64,000 bases of DNA, from positions 233,863 through 297,862 of the forward strand of contig JXTB01000073.1 in the NCBI GenBank assembly GCA_002914805.1, given 5' to 3'. The notes under the pieces are model-generated. The model did no database searches. It had not been told where the DNA came from and worked only from the letters and a program-made list of their open reading frames with translations. The position numbers were made by a program, and so were the translations under genes. This document shows, piece after piece, positions 1-11,810 of this stretch (positions are counted from its first letter, which is position 1; each line of letters opens with the position of its first letter). The stretch is from Parasponia andersonii. Taxonomy: Eukaryota; Streptophyta; Magnoliopsida; Rosales; Cannabaceae.

Positions 1-3000
1 ATTAATTTTCCCACGAGTCTTTGATACATTCCTCTATCCACAGATTCTTCTTCCTTTATTTCTCCCAATCTATGATTAGCTTCAATTGGAGTATCGCTGG
101 GTTTACTCCCAAGCAAACCTGTTTCCTGCAGAAGATCTTGGATATATTTCTGCTGGTTCAAAAAAATCCCTTGCTTAGATCTGGCCACTTCTATTCCTCG
201 GAAATATCGGAGTTTTCTTAGATCTTTAATTTCAAATTCTTTTGCAAGATATTCTTTTAGTTCTGCAATTTCAATGTGATCATCTCCAGTAACGATTATG
301 TCATCAACGTACACAATTAATGCTGTGATCTTCCCACTTCTTGAGTGTTTGAAGAAAAGAGTATGGTCTCTCTGACTTTGGTAGAAATCCTTTTTTTAGC
401 ATGGACTTTGTAAATCTTCCGAACCAAGCTCTTGGGGATTGTTTCAAGCCATAAAGAGATTTTTTCAGCTTACAAACTTTATTTCCCATTGAAGTCTGCC
501 AATACCCTGGTGGAATATCCATATATACTTCTTCTTTCAATTCGCCATGTAGGAATGCATTTTTAACATCAAACTGGTGTAGTGACCAATCACAGTTGGA
601 TGCTATTGACAGTAGGACTCTGATAGTATTCATTTTTGCAACTGGTGCAAATGTTTCAAGATAATCAATTCCATAGGTCTGGGTGTACCCCTTTGCAACC
701 AGTCTAGCTTTGTGCCTCTCCAAGGACCCATCAGCCTCGTATTTATTTGTGAAGATCTACCTGCATCCTACAACTTTCTTCCCTTGTGGCAAATCAACCA
801 GTCGCCATGTGTGATTTTTCTCTAAAGCCTTCATTTCTTCAGCCATAGCGTCCTGCCAAGGTTTTTGTTTGAGTGCCTCATGAATAGATGATGGAATTTC
901 CTGTGATTTTATATGAGACAGAAAAACACGATACTCGGAGGAGAGATTTTTCAAGGAGACAAAGTTAGACATAGGATAAAGAGTACATGAACGAACCCCT
1001 TTTCTAAGTGCTATAGGAAGATCAAGATCATTAATGAGAGTATTTTCAGCTGAGTTTTGAGAAATTAGATTATTACCTTCATCACTTGATGCGGAGTCCA
1101 CAATTGGAAGTGCTAGCTGAAGTATGGGCTGTTTTCTCCTTAAATATACCTGTAAAAATAGAGTTTTGGATTTTGGACTTAAAATTTGACCTTGATTTTC
1201 ACACGGATTTTGGGGAACAGTAGCAGGGACAGTGGGAACTGGTGCTGATTCTTGCTGATTTTCTGGTTGATTGACAGTAGGAATAAATTCTAATTCTGGC
1301 TGATTGGAATTTTCCACATTTGAGGCGTGATTTGGGACAAAATTTGGAGTATCTTCATGTTCAATCTTCCACCACTCTACATCCTCGGCTGCTGATTTTA
1401 TCTCTCCCTGAAGATTGATTTCGAAAAATAGTTGACTTTCAACAAATGTAATATCCATAGATTCATATGTTTTCTTGGTTGGTTGGTAGTAACATTTATA
1501 CCTTTTTTTTATAGATGAATACCCCAAGAATACACATTTTATAGCCCTTGGATCTAACTTTCCCCGTGTAGGACTCTGGTAGGGATCCGATATCTTGGAA
1601 ATTTGGAAAGAGGGTTTTTAATCTTTGAATAGGTGATTGTGTTTGGAAAACCCTTGATGGAATTCGGTTTATTAGGTATGAGGCAGTGAGAATAGCTTCC
1701 CCCCAATAGGTTTTTGGAACTTTCATTTGGAACAAAAGAGCCCTAGCTACTTCTAACAGGTGGCGATTTTTCCTTTCAGCAACTCCGTTTTGTTGGAGTG
1801 TGTTTGTGCAGGATGAGTGATGGAGAATTTCCTCTTTTTCGAAATATGTGTCTAACTCTTGATTGAAATATTCTTTCCTATTATCAGAACAAACAGTTTG
1901 AATCTTAGTCCCAAATTGATTTTGAATGAATTTATGAAATGATAGAAAAATGGAAGCAACTTCAGATTTAGATTTCATCAAATAAACCCACGTTAATCGA
2001 GTATAATCATCTATGAAAGTAACGAACCAACGAGAACCAGAAATATTAGCAACACATGATGTTCCCCACACATCAGAATGAATAAGACTAAATGGAAATA
2101 AAATTTGAGGTTCTTTTATTGGAAAAGAAATACGATGATGTTTTGCAAGTACACAAGATTCACAATAAAAAAAAAACTAGGATCGACGTATTTAAATAAT
2201 TCAGGAAATAACTTTTTCAGAACAAAGAAAGGAGGGTGGCCAAGTCGATTATGCTATAGTAAAATGATATCTGATGAGTTGGTATAAGAGACAAGTCCAT
2301 GAGATCTATTTTTGCAGGTAGTATCTAGGTAGTACAGCCCATCTTTCAGCCTAGCATGCCCAATCATCTTCTCCGTACCAAGGTCCTGAAAATAACAACC
2401 ATCCGATGTAAATACAACTGAATAGTTTAGATCTTTAGTAATTTTCCCAATAGATAACAGATTGTAGGATAATTTTGGAACATGTAAGACAAACTTCAAA
2501 GATGATAATGGAGAAATTTTTATATCTCCCTGATCAACTATGGAAGAATAAGTTTCATCAACCAGTCGAATTTTTTGTTTCCCAAAATTAGGCACATAAT
2601 GGTGAAAAAATTCAGAATGATAGGTCATATGATCTGATGCACCTGAATCTATAATCCAAGTACTTGGCAAATACGATTTTTCAAATACAAGACTAGTTTT
2701 ACCTGTCTGGGCAAGAGAACAAGAATCTGGCATTGAGTTTGAATTTGTTGACGAGGAGTCTAGCTGTTTCAACAGTTTTTGGAGTCTTTCTATGTCACTC
2801 TTGTTGAGAGAATCTCCCATTTTGAGGTCTTCTACTGTCTCAGTTTGATGTGCGTACCCAATCTTTTGACTCGGTCCAATTTTGTTGGGATTTCTAGCTT
2901 TCCCAATGATCTCTTTGAAGTTTTCAGGTCTTCCATGGAACCTCCAACATGTGTCCCGAGTATGGCGAGGGCGCTGGCATTGATCACACCATCTCCCATC

Positions 3001-3741
3001 CTTGTCTTTAGTCTTTCTATTAAATTGCCTTGAGATAAATAAGGTTGAGTTATCAACAGTAGTATTGTTGGTATTTCCAGCGGTTCTTCTCATTAATTCC
3101 TTGTTGCCTTCTTCGCTGCGTACGATGGCAAAGGCTTCATCTAAGTCTGGAAATGGTTCCTTTTCAATAGCTCGATCATATTCTGGATTGAGGCCAAGGA
3201 GAAACTGATATACGCGTTCTTTTTCCAACATGTCCTTCAATTTCTTCATATCGGTTGCACACTTTATCTCAGTGTTTTGATAAAGATCCAGTTCATTAAA
3301 GAGTCCTTTGAGTGTACTATAATACTCTGTAATTCCAGAATCTCCTTGCCTTGTGTTGAGAATCTGTCTTTTGATTTGAAAAATTTGAGAATCAAATCCT
3401 TCCTTTGAATATATCTGATGAATCCCTGCCCAAATATCCTTTGCTGTAGGAAAGAGAAGTTCCATGGAATGCCACAGCCACGCCATCACCATGGAGTTTT
3501 CAGCTTCCCAAGTCTCGTAGGATGGGTCATCTTCCGCTGGTTTTACTGCCTTTCTAGATACATACTTATATTTTCCTTTACTCATGAGGGTAACCTTGGC
3601 CGATTGAGACCACTCCATAAAATTTTTACCATTCAATTTGACAGTAGAAATCTGCAACGTGGGGTTTTCAGAATGAACAATCATATGAGATGATTGGGCT
3701 GAAGTTGATAAAGATCCGGTGGGTTTGGGTGTCTCAGCCAT
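1..3741 (-). pseudogene. Copia gag-pol polyprotein, interrupted
   Basis: The start is ATG at 3741, with a product beginning MAETPKPTGSL. The first 495 codons are open. They contain the gag (UBN2-type) region and a CX2CX4HX4C-like knuckle (CDQCQRPRHTRDTC). The protease motif is intact (WIIDSGASDHMT). The frame ends at a TAG around 2254, exactly where GAG-pre-integrase should read LLWHNRLGHP, so a Trp codon has become TAG. A T-run near 2170 then shifts the frame. Integrase resumes around 2071-1496 (FIDDYTR, CSDNRKEYF, NGVAERKNRH). Reverse transcriptase runs from about 900 to the edge ([41 protein letters not shown] near 300), with another frame break near 310. The domain order is clear; the gene is broken. 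Confidence 0.9.
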
Positions 3742-3754
3742 GGTTCAAAAAGGG

Positions 3755-3785
<31 letters not shown>

Positions 3786-4110
3786 TCCGGTGGGTTTAGG
3801 ATAGGATGACGAATAGACGAGAGAAAAAAAGTATTACTCAGTAGCAGATAAAAAGATACAGAAAAAAAATAATGAAATTTTGGCTGAAGCCAATGAACAT
3901 TCAACAAGATAATGCTAAAAATGGTTGAGACAAAGATTTGGACGATGAGGGCAGCAACGAAAGTTGATAGAAATGCTTTGTTTTTGCTCTGTTTTGGTTC
4001 CGAAAAACAGAATTCTTAAACCAGCACTGAAGACTGACGAAAAATGCTCTGTTTTGGTTCCCAAAAACAGAGAAAAAAGAGTTCTAAATGGTCCAAAAAA
4101 GGCTAATTGA

Positions 4111-4122
4111 GCTCTGATACCA
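4111..4122 (-). other. Primer binding site (initiator tRNA-Met type)
   Basis: The - strand reads TGGTATCAGAGC immediately after the CA end of the LTR. This 12-mer is the usual plant copia primer site, complementary to the 3' end of initiator methionine tRNA. It fixes the orientation and the inner border of the LTR. Confidence 0.9.
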
Positions 4123-4343
4123 TGAAGATTTTTTGGAAGAAAATATTTTTATATGAGATTATTTTTTAGAGGCTTAGATGTCCTCTATAAATACAGGAAA
4201 TCAACAGCTCAAAAAAGGAAACAAATCCTATCCTAATTAAGGCAAAATACAATCTGATTTGATCATAATCTACAGCTCATAATCTACACTAATTACAAAA
4301 TACAAATCTACATTAAATAAAAATATACACAATATCTCCAACA
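4123..4343 (-). repeat. 5' LTR of the left copia element (221 bp)
   Basis: On the - strand the segment begins TGTTGGAGATATTGTG and ends ATCTTCA, giving the TG...CA ends typical of LTRs. It directly abuts the primer binding site. No second copy lies in the window, so its length rests on the TG/CA ends and the adjoining primer site rather than on an LTR pair. The segment is AT-rich and contains TATAAATA-like sequence around 4186-4194 when read on the + strand. Confidence 0.8.
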
Positions 4344-4443
4344 AATAAGATAAGAGAACCAAGTTGTACGGAAATTCTCTGAATTTAGTTCTGTTAGAAG
4401 ATCTATTCTCTTGATATTATGTTTGATATCATAGCGTGTTGAG

Positions 4444-7400
4444 TGACTCAGGCACGTGAGAAGTTCCTTTCAGTGAGGAAGAGCACTAAGATGGATATTG
4501 CTGCTGTTATTGAGCAGGTATACCCAATAGTAGACTAGTAGATTATCCCCAAATTAACATACTATTGAATCTTTTTGCATTCTATACTTAAATACATTTC
4601 CATTCGTCCATTTGAATCTAATTTGGTAGAGAGGCATTCCAGGAACTGAATAATGCAAGGTCTTCATTTGACGAAGCTCGTTTTAATCTGGTAAGCTAAG
4701 TTATTCAACAATGTGTTAATTGATAAGAAAAGTCTGTATGGTGCTTCTAATAGCTTACTTCCACGTACAGGTTGGTGCCCTCTCTGACATTGAGGCCAAA
4801 AAGAGGTTTGAATTTTTGGAGGCTGTTAGTGGAATGATGGATGCTCATCTTCGTTACTTCAAACAGGTATATGGTATAACCAAATGGTGGTTCTGCAAAT
4901 GTGGTATCTCCGACATGTACTGCCTCTTATTCATTCTTTTACTCTCTTGTTGCAGGGTTATGAGCTGTTACATGAAATGGAGCCTTATATTAATCAGGTC
5001 TATAGCTTTCTTCTCTTTTCTTTACTTTTATTTTCCTTGCCATTATACAGAGTTTGATTGGTTGCATAGGAAAAATGAAATAGATTTCTTTGTAAAGCAA
5101 AACTTTGTATTTTAAGAATATGAAAGGGACTCAAATAGCTAGAGTAGACAGCCTTCTCACTCACTGTAGTATCTACTATCTCAGAGTAACATCTTCTGAG
5201 TCACTTGTACAGCCAAATCTGTCTCACAAGTCAAATGTAGGGAAATACTCGTATGATCTCACAGATAATAGTAAGTAGAATAAGAGTAAAAACTCTAATA
5301 CTGGTATGATCTCACAGATAATAGTAAGTAGAATAAGAGTAAAAACTCTGTTTCATTGATAATCACCCAAAAGGGTTGGAAAATTACACTGCCAGGAAGG
5401 TTCGAGAGACCTGGTTCTCTCCTTTGGACTACCAAACCAAATTATCCATACCCCACTCCTTACTCGGGTACCCCACTTATTCTTCGCTCCTACTGCCTAA
5501 CTGACTCCACCTCAATGAAAAAAGACTCGAACAGAAACATAACAGAACAACAACTGATCAACAGACTCTCATATCCTCACTAACACTACTCCCTGCGAGT
5601 ACACCCATAGAAGTGAGCCCCTAGGTCAATGCAATAGCTCTTTTTCCCTTTTATGACTTAGTCAGCCCTGCTTCTTACGCCTTGCATATGTGAAATGTAT
5701 TGGAGGCTTATCAAATACCTTGTATAGAATCCCAATTTAAAACTAACTCACTTTCATTCTTTCATCTAGAAGTAGAAGTAGAAGAAGAAGAAGATCTTAG
5801 TGTCATTTATTTCCCTAGCAATCTGTAGTGGCATAATTTTTTGGTTTTTATGATCTATGACATTCGAAACACCCGCTTCCTCCCAAGAAAAAAAATTAGA
5901 TAATGTAAACAGAATAAAATGAAAAAGGCATAGGTACGGCCATAAGTACAACAACTTTCTTATAAGCCAATAAAACATTGATCAAGTTCAAAACTATATC
6001 AACTAATGCTCCAGAGTGTTTCTCTTTATTGTGCTAAGCTGGTAGAAAAGAAATGAGATGCCTCTGATGAGTACCTGCCTGAAAAAGAGTAGGAAAATAT
6101 AACCAAAAGGGCCTGCAAAGAAATGGAAAATATATCTATTATTTTCTGTGGGGAGAAGTCAGATATCAACTCATTCTGACTTCCGTCGTTGATATTAATC
6201 TTTGAACTTTATTTTCAGTTAATCTCAGTAATGTAGTAGTTCCTTACAGGATACCTATCCAACATCCTGTCAAGTGTAACTAGTGCTATCTTACTTTATG
6301 GTTTCCTTGTATCATCTTTTATTACTATGGAAATAAAATTCTAAGTTCAGGTCTTCTATTACAGATTTTGACTTTTGCTCAACAGTCAAGAGAAAGTTCC
6401 AACCATGAGCAGGTATCTCTCATTGAAAGGATGATAGAGTACAAAAAGCAGTTTGATCTTGAAAGTAGAGAATCATTCAATGGCTCTCATAGTTCTACAA
6501 ATGGAGACAGTATGCAGCCCTTCGCTTGGCGATCACACAAGGAGATAGAAGCAGTGATGCAATCTGCTGCAAAGGGAAAGGTTTTCAGAGTGTTCCCTTT
6601 TCACTTATAAACCACTTTATCATAGATTAGGATTCAACCTAAGAGAAGTTTTAGTTTTCATTTTACTCCAGCTGACAATTTCCTTTATTCAAGGTACAAA
6701 CCATTCGACAAGGATATCTTTCGAAACGCTCCTCCAATTTGAGGGGTGATTGGAAAAGAAGATTTTTTGTTCTTGATAGTAGAGGAATGTTGTTCTACTA
6801 TCGAAAACAATGGAACTGGCCATCTGTAAGTTACTAACTAGAATAAGGTACCTTTCAATGATTATTTGTCCTATCTTTTCTGCTTATGTAGATGTTGACT
6901 ATTACATTTCAGTCTGGAAGTCTGTCTTCTCCACATAAAAAAAGTTCCTTTGAAAATGGTCATGGGCTTCTGAGTAGGCTGCTTTCATCCCACCATCATG
7001 TTGGTACGCATGATGAAAGATCTGCTCCACATCACACGGTAAATTTGCTGACATCAGCAATAAAGATTGACGCAGATCAGACAGATTTAAGGTTCTGCTT
7101 CAGGATTATTTCTCCCACCAAAACCTACACACTGCAGGTAGGTTCTCAAGATTTAGCATGAGAATTTAGAATGTTGAGTTCTCGCCCTCCCCCCGGTCCT
7201 TTTTTCTTGGTTTTCTGGTTCCGGTGGCAATGTGGGTGAGACAACTTATCCAATACATAGATCTTATTTATCTATTATGTATGATAATGCAGGCAGAAAA
7301 TGCCATTGACCGGATGGATTGGGTTGAAAAAATAACTGGAGTAATTGCTTCATTGTTGAGTTTCCAAGGACTTGAGAGGGTACATGAAAAGATTTTTTCC

Positions 7401-10281
7401 TTTATTGTGCAGCTTCTATGGGAGTTCCTATATGTGTAGTAGTGATAAAACTCAATTATTGTATCAGAATCCCTCCGATAGCCCCACGGGAAGCGATGAT
7501 TATTTCTCTGCCAGTGATAGTAGTTCATTCAAAAGTTCTCCTGACATTGATCAGAGAACTGTTGAAGACCACTCATTGAAGATCTTTTCCACGAACAGTT
7601 ACTTAAGTGCCTCCAGAAATTTTCAACCACATAAGGATAGTGTCAAAAGTGAGAAGCCACTTGACATACTAAGAAGAGTGCGTGGGAATGAAAAATGTGC
7701 TGACTGTGGTGCACCTGAACCAGACTGGGCATCCTTGAACCTTGGAATGCTTATTTGCATTGAATGCTCCGGTGTTCATCGTAACCTTGGTGTTCATATA
7801 TCAAAAGTAAGTGAGTATAGTTTTTTCATTCATCTTACCTCATGGCCATACGTGTCACCACTTGTTATGTAATGGATATCAAGAAACTGTTCCCAAGTGC
7901 CTAGTTGTTGCACAATTTCATACCAAACAGTCTCAGTTATCCAAGCTGGAAATTGAAGTTGAATATAAAAGCAGCATTAAACATGTTTCCTTTCAATTAG
8001 AAAATCTATTTACTTAGGAAGTTGAAAATTTACAAGGGATTTAATGAAGGAAATTCATATATAAGGGTTTCCAATTCAAGGTTTTACAGAATTGCTAATT
8101 GTACAATTTTCTACAGCAGGTGAAAGGAAAAACCAAAATGCTCCAATTTTCTCCTTTATTCTTTTATCCATTTACACAGTCCTTTCTGAACTACCTCTTT
8201 TGCAGGTTAGATCACTAACTCTTGATGTGAAAGTCTGGCACAGTTCTGTCTTAACTTTGTTCGAATCCCTGGGAAATATATATACGAATGCAATTTGGGA
8301 GGAGCTGTTGTATTCAAAAGGTACCTTTCAGGCTGATGGCATGATTACTGGGTGAGTAACAAAGTTTTGTTTATACTGAAAATAAATTTATGCTTTGCTT
8401 TTTAAGTTTCTTAGCTTTTCTTTTTCTTTCCCCTGTGATGTAGCTCCTCCAAATCTGACAGAAACAAGCTGTTTTTTATAAGAAAGCCATGTCCTGATGA
8501 TCCCATTTCGTTAAAGGAGAGATACATTCATGCTAAGGTATTACCTTTCTTCCTTTAGGTACTTTTGTTTGAAGGTTTCCTTTATATTCAGAAATATTGT
8601 CACATGAAGAAATTTTTGTCAACATTTCCCTTTCTTGAATAATATAGTAGTGTTAATGTTCCGCATATGTAAAGGATGTGCTGATTTGGTTTCTTACGTG
8701 TTTCCCATTCAACTCTAAACTCGGTGCTTATTCAGAAATTTATTGAACGAACAAAAATAATAGTCAGGGTTGCAAAACAAATGTTTGTTACTAAAAATTT
8801 CCGTGTGGGATGGTCACATTTAAACAATTTTGCTGTTCTATTTGCTTTCTCAAACACTCTAACCAGTTGAAGATAAAATTATGAATATAGTAACTGTCTG
8901 ATAAAATTTCTTTGTTGGAGACTTTGAATCATGGTAAGTTTCTCCGTAACTGCAGTACTCAGAAAAAGCTTTTGTTTGCCGCACCAAAGACAATTATAAT
9001 CTCTGTCAAGTTGAGCAACAGGTGTGGAGAGGTGTCTGTGTTAATGACAAGAAAGGAGTTTACCGAAATATTGTTTGCTCTGAAGTAGATGTGAACAGCA
9101 CATCCAGCAGACAAGCTCTAAAAAGTACACCCTCAAAGCCTGCAATATAGAGCATTTAGCAAAGCAAGAAAGCCGTGATCACTAATTAATTGCTTTGCAG
9201 ATACTTCTGGGGAAAAGACTTCCTCAAGTTACTTGAATCGATTGGATAAAAATGAAGATCAACTTATAGAGGACATCCCCGATGGCTGTTCTTTACTTCA
9301 CCTGGCCTGCATAACTGCCGACATTGGCATGGTAGAACTACTCTTACAATATGGTGCAAACATAAATGTTTCTGATTCAAAAGGTCAGACCCCGCTTCAT
9401 TATTGCGCTATCAGGGGAAAATTTGCAATGGCAAAATTTCTAATTACAAGGTGCATCTTTATCTATGCCTTTAACTTTTAGCACCTCTATAGAATACTTT
9501 TTCATCTTAATTTGGCAAATGGTTACTTAATTGTCCATTCAGCATCTACACGTATTATCATTATCATATATGAACCATGCATGAGATATGTTATTTGTGT
9601 TAGAAATTTCTTTCGTGGACCTGGAACAGTTATTCCTTGGTTATTATCCAAACTGGTTTCTATTGTTTTTCCAAGTATATTATCCAAACTATTTTCTATT
9701 CTGTTTTGGTTTAGCTTCCTATTAGTGACGAGAAAACAACATGTTGTAACAACTCTATTACAATCCAAATCCCGTCAATAATTTAACTTGATCTTTGTCA
9801 GAACTACACTAATATCCTGGCAGGGTTTGATTTATCTTCTGTGTTTCTTTTCTCTTGTAGCTGAAATTTTTTTATGAAAACGAACAAAAACAGACTTCAT
9901 ATTGTTTGCAATAGTTTGTCTACACACCTATCAGATCTACACAAACCAAATATTTCAACGAAAAAAGTGCTTTGATCATTAGGAATTGTCCTTTTTCACT
10001 TCTCGTTCAAATGCATGGACAGGGTGGGGTTCCTAGCAAGTCCTTCGATTCTAAGTCTGCCTTTTATATTTGTGGATTCTTGTGGATTTTAATTCCATCA
10101 GTTTGCTTGTGATGTTATCTGCTGTTCTAAGACACATCCCGAGTTTTTACGAATTTCTAATTACAGGGGAGCTGATCGGAAAGCCATTGACAGAGAAGGT
10201 AATATCCCTCTTAATCTTGTCTCAAAATCAACCTTCAATGACAATGAGCTACTTGCTCTTTTAGCAGAAGCAAATAGATGA
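4444..10281 (+). CDS. AGD1: Class I ARF-GAP with BAR, PH, ArfGAP and ankyrin domains (AGD1-like), 3' 14 exons
   Basis: ARF GTPase-activating protein acting on small ARF GTPases in membrane traffic. Exons: 4444-4517, 4634-4690, 4771-4866, 4956-4997, 6365-6580, 6694-6825, 6913-7137, 7293-7379, 7468-7806, 8206-8351, 8444-8537, 8956-9124, 9201-9450, 10167-10281. All phases agree and give 679 residues to TGA. The N-terminal BAR exons (~120-150 residues by family length) lie beyond the left edge. The order is BAR remainder ([28 protein letters not shown]), PH ([20 protein letters not shown] ... [11 protein letters not shown]), the ArfGAP zinc finger with CX2CX16CX2C (CADC...CIEC) and the arginine finger in [12 protein letters not shown], then ankyrin repeats ([28 protein letters not shown]). 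The AGD1 assignment over AGD2-4 rests mainly on ARF2 being the neighbour. The first acceptor (before 4444) is the least certain border. Confidence 0.92.
4998..6364 (+). other. Long intron of the AGD1-like gene with an anonymous repeat-like block
   Basis: This 1.37-kb intron lies between the exons ending PYINQ and starting ILTFAQQ. About 5110-5650 is less AT-rich than typical introns here, holds a 53-bp tandem duplication and has an LTR- or transposon-like texture. No LTR ends, inverted repeats or coding domains could be shown. The rest is ordinary T-rich intron sequence. Confidence 0.5.
5251..5349 (+). repeat. Tandem duplication, 53-bp period, two copies
   Basis: The 46-bp segment beginning GTATGATCTCACAGATAATA and ending AAAACTCT occurs at 5251-5296 and again at 5304-5349, with 7 bp between. 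The copies look identical. It lies in the long intron of the ARF-GAP gene. Confidence 0.9.
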
Positions 10282-10950
10282 CATTGTAAAGAAAGATACT
10301 GCAACCACATGTATATATATACCTTCATGAGAAAACTTCCTTTGAACTTAGCAGTTGGAGACTTTGAGAGTTGGCTCACTCGGTCATGAACATCTTTAGG
10401 TCCGCACACGTTTACAAAAATTTAATCCTTTGGTCTAAAGGGGTACATAGGTGATTTGTATTGATCAATGTACCTTTTCCCTCTTAAACTTTGATTTTTC
10501 ATTCTATGCTAAGTGCTTTAGGAACTCTATATCTAGCAAGATATTTCAAGTGTGTATAGATACTATAAGAGTTCTTCTCCTTCGATTATAGCAAACTCAG
10601 CTTGAAATATGGCTTGCAGAAACAGCACAAAACCAGTTCTAGAAAGAAGGGCATCAACCGGCTGAAAGAGAAAATTGGCCATGTTCACATGTTTTGACAT
10701 CTCCATACTTAGTTTTTGCTTTCAAGCCATAACTAAGTACATGAAAATATCTTCTTCTTTTTATTCTAAGACTGAAGAAGCTAAACAAAGATTGTAGCCA
10801 TTCATTTAGCTTGTTTCCAATGCAATGCTTGTAACACAGAACTCGATTGTGTATGACTTTGTCATTTGGAGAATGCATAAACCAGACTGACTGATTTTCT
10901 TTTTTATTTTATTTTTAACTAAACCAATTGATATCTTCTTAGAAAAAAAA
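10282..10950 (+). other. 3' untranslated and downstream region of the AGD1-like gene
   Basis: No coding sequence continues after the TGA at 10279-10281. The stretch is moderately AT-rich and then grades into T-rich sequence near 10900 (TTTTATTTTATTTTT), where transcription probably ends. No single polyadenylation signal can be chosen with confidence. Confidence 0.4.
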
Positions 10951-11670
10951 GCAAACGAGGTTAAGTCATTTTAATGTGATATTTGGGATGCAAAGGGAAC
11001 ACAAAGCAACAAATATTAATTATTAATTAATGAAACAATATTAAACACCCCCCACTCAGTGCTGCCATGCAAAGGGAATGCTTCCAAGGTAAATATGCTT
11101 TGTTTAGTGTTTTCTATTTAATAACAATGGCAGAGGATTGTCACGCCGGCACCTACCTCGTTTAACTTATTATTTCATTGTAATTAGTCATGTAATATAC
11201 AATAAAATCATAATCCGGGGCGGTGGGATATATAACTTTTTCCACTCAAGAAAGTGTCCAATGCTATAAGCATGTCACAATTCATTTATTTATTATTTTT
11301 GTTTTTGTGACATTATTCCATAAAAAGTTATGTATAAATAATCCACTATTAGCATGTCATGTTATTGTTTCAGCTGACCAGCCAAACTATTTTATATGTT
11401 TCCATGAAATAATGCATACCAAAAGGGAAAAAAAAATTCCAAAAAAAAAACACTGGAGCATATATGTGTGTATATATATGCTCACTACAAATATATCACT
11501 CTACATTTTATCAAAATATATATCACCCTACATATATAAGGCTATTAAATAGTATCTTATTGATTTATTGTGTAAGTCTATTGTTTTATTGATTATCTAT
11601 ACTGAGTAATGAATAGCTTTATATATATATATATATATAAAAGTTTTATATTTATATATAAGAATATTTT

Positions 11671-11810
11671 CATCAATTAAAATTTATTTTATATATTTTT
11701 ATATTAAAAAATAAAAAATAAATAATATTAATAATATATATTTTTTAATACACATCATTATAATTATTAGATCAGTTATTAAACGACGATATAAAAATAA
11801 TATATCATGG
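11671..11810 (+). repeat. Dispersed AT-rich repeat, copy 1
   Basis: This segment (TCAATTAAAATTTATTTTA ... ATTATTAGATCAGTTATTAA) resembles 15466-15600 along its whole length with small indels. Both share the TCAATTAAAATTTATTTTA start, an A/T-rich middle and an ATAACTATTAGACC-type end. It is probably part of a non-autonomous transposon family, but its ends are not defined. Confidence 0.5.

Larger units (their letters stand above)
1..4343 (-). mobile_element. Ty1/copia LTR retrotransposon, 5' part, cut by window edge
   Basis: Read on the - strand, the order is 5' LTR (4343-4123), primer binding site (4122-4111), leader, gag, protease, integrase and reverse transcriptase. This is the copia order, with integrase before reverse transcriptase. 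RNase H, the polypurine tract and the 3' LTR must lie to the left of base 1. The + strand just right of the LTR is unique sequence that soon becomes ARF-GAP exons, so the element lies upstream of, and presumably within an intron of, that gene, in antisense orientation. The coding region has a nonsense codon and frameshifts, so the copy is not autonomous. The candidate target duplication on this side is AATAA (4344-4348); its partner is outside the window. Confidence 0.93.

Noticed and set aside
2779..3693. Several + strand frames of 60-90 codons
   Set aside because: They are antisense shadows of the copia gag frame on the - strand.
7413..7467. Use of the acceptor at 7412 as the normal start of AGD1 exon 9
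   Set aside because: From the phase of exon 8 it gives LLWEFLYV then TAG. The acceptor at 7467 keeps the frame and restores the family's serine-rich linker.
7268..7528. - strand frame over AGD1 exons 8-9
   Set aside because: Antisense shadow of the ARF-GAP coding exons.
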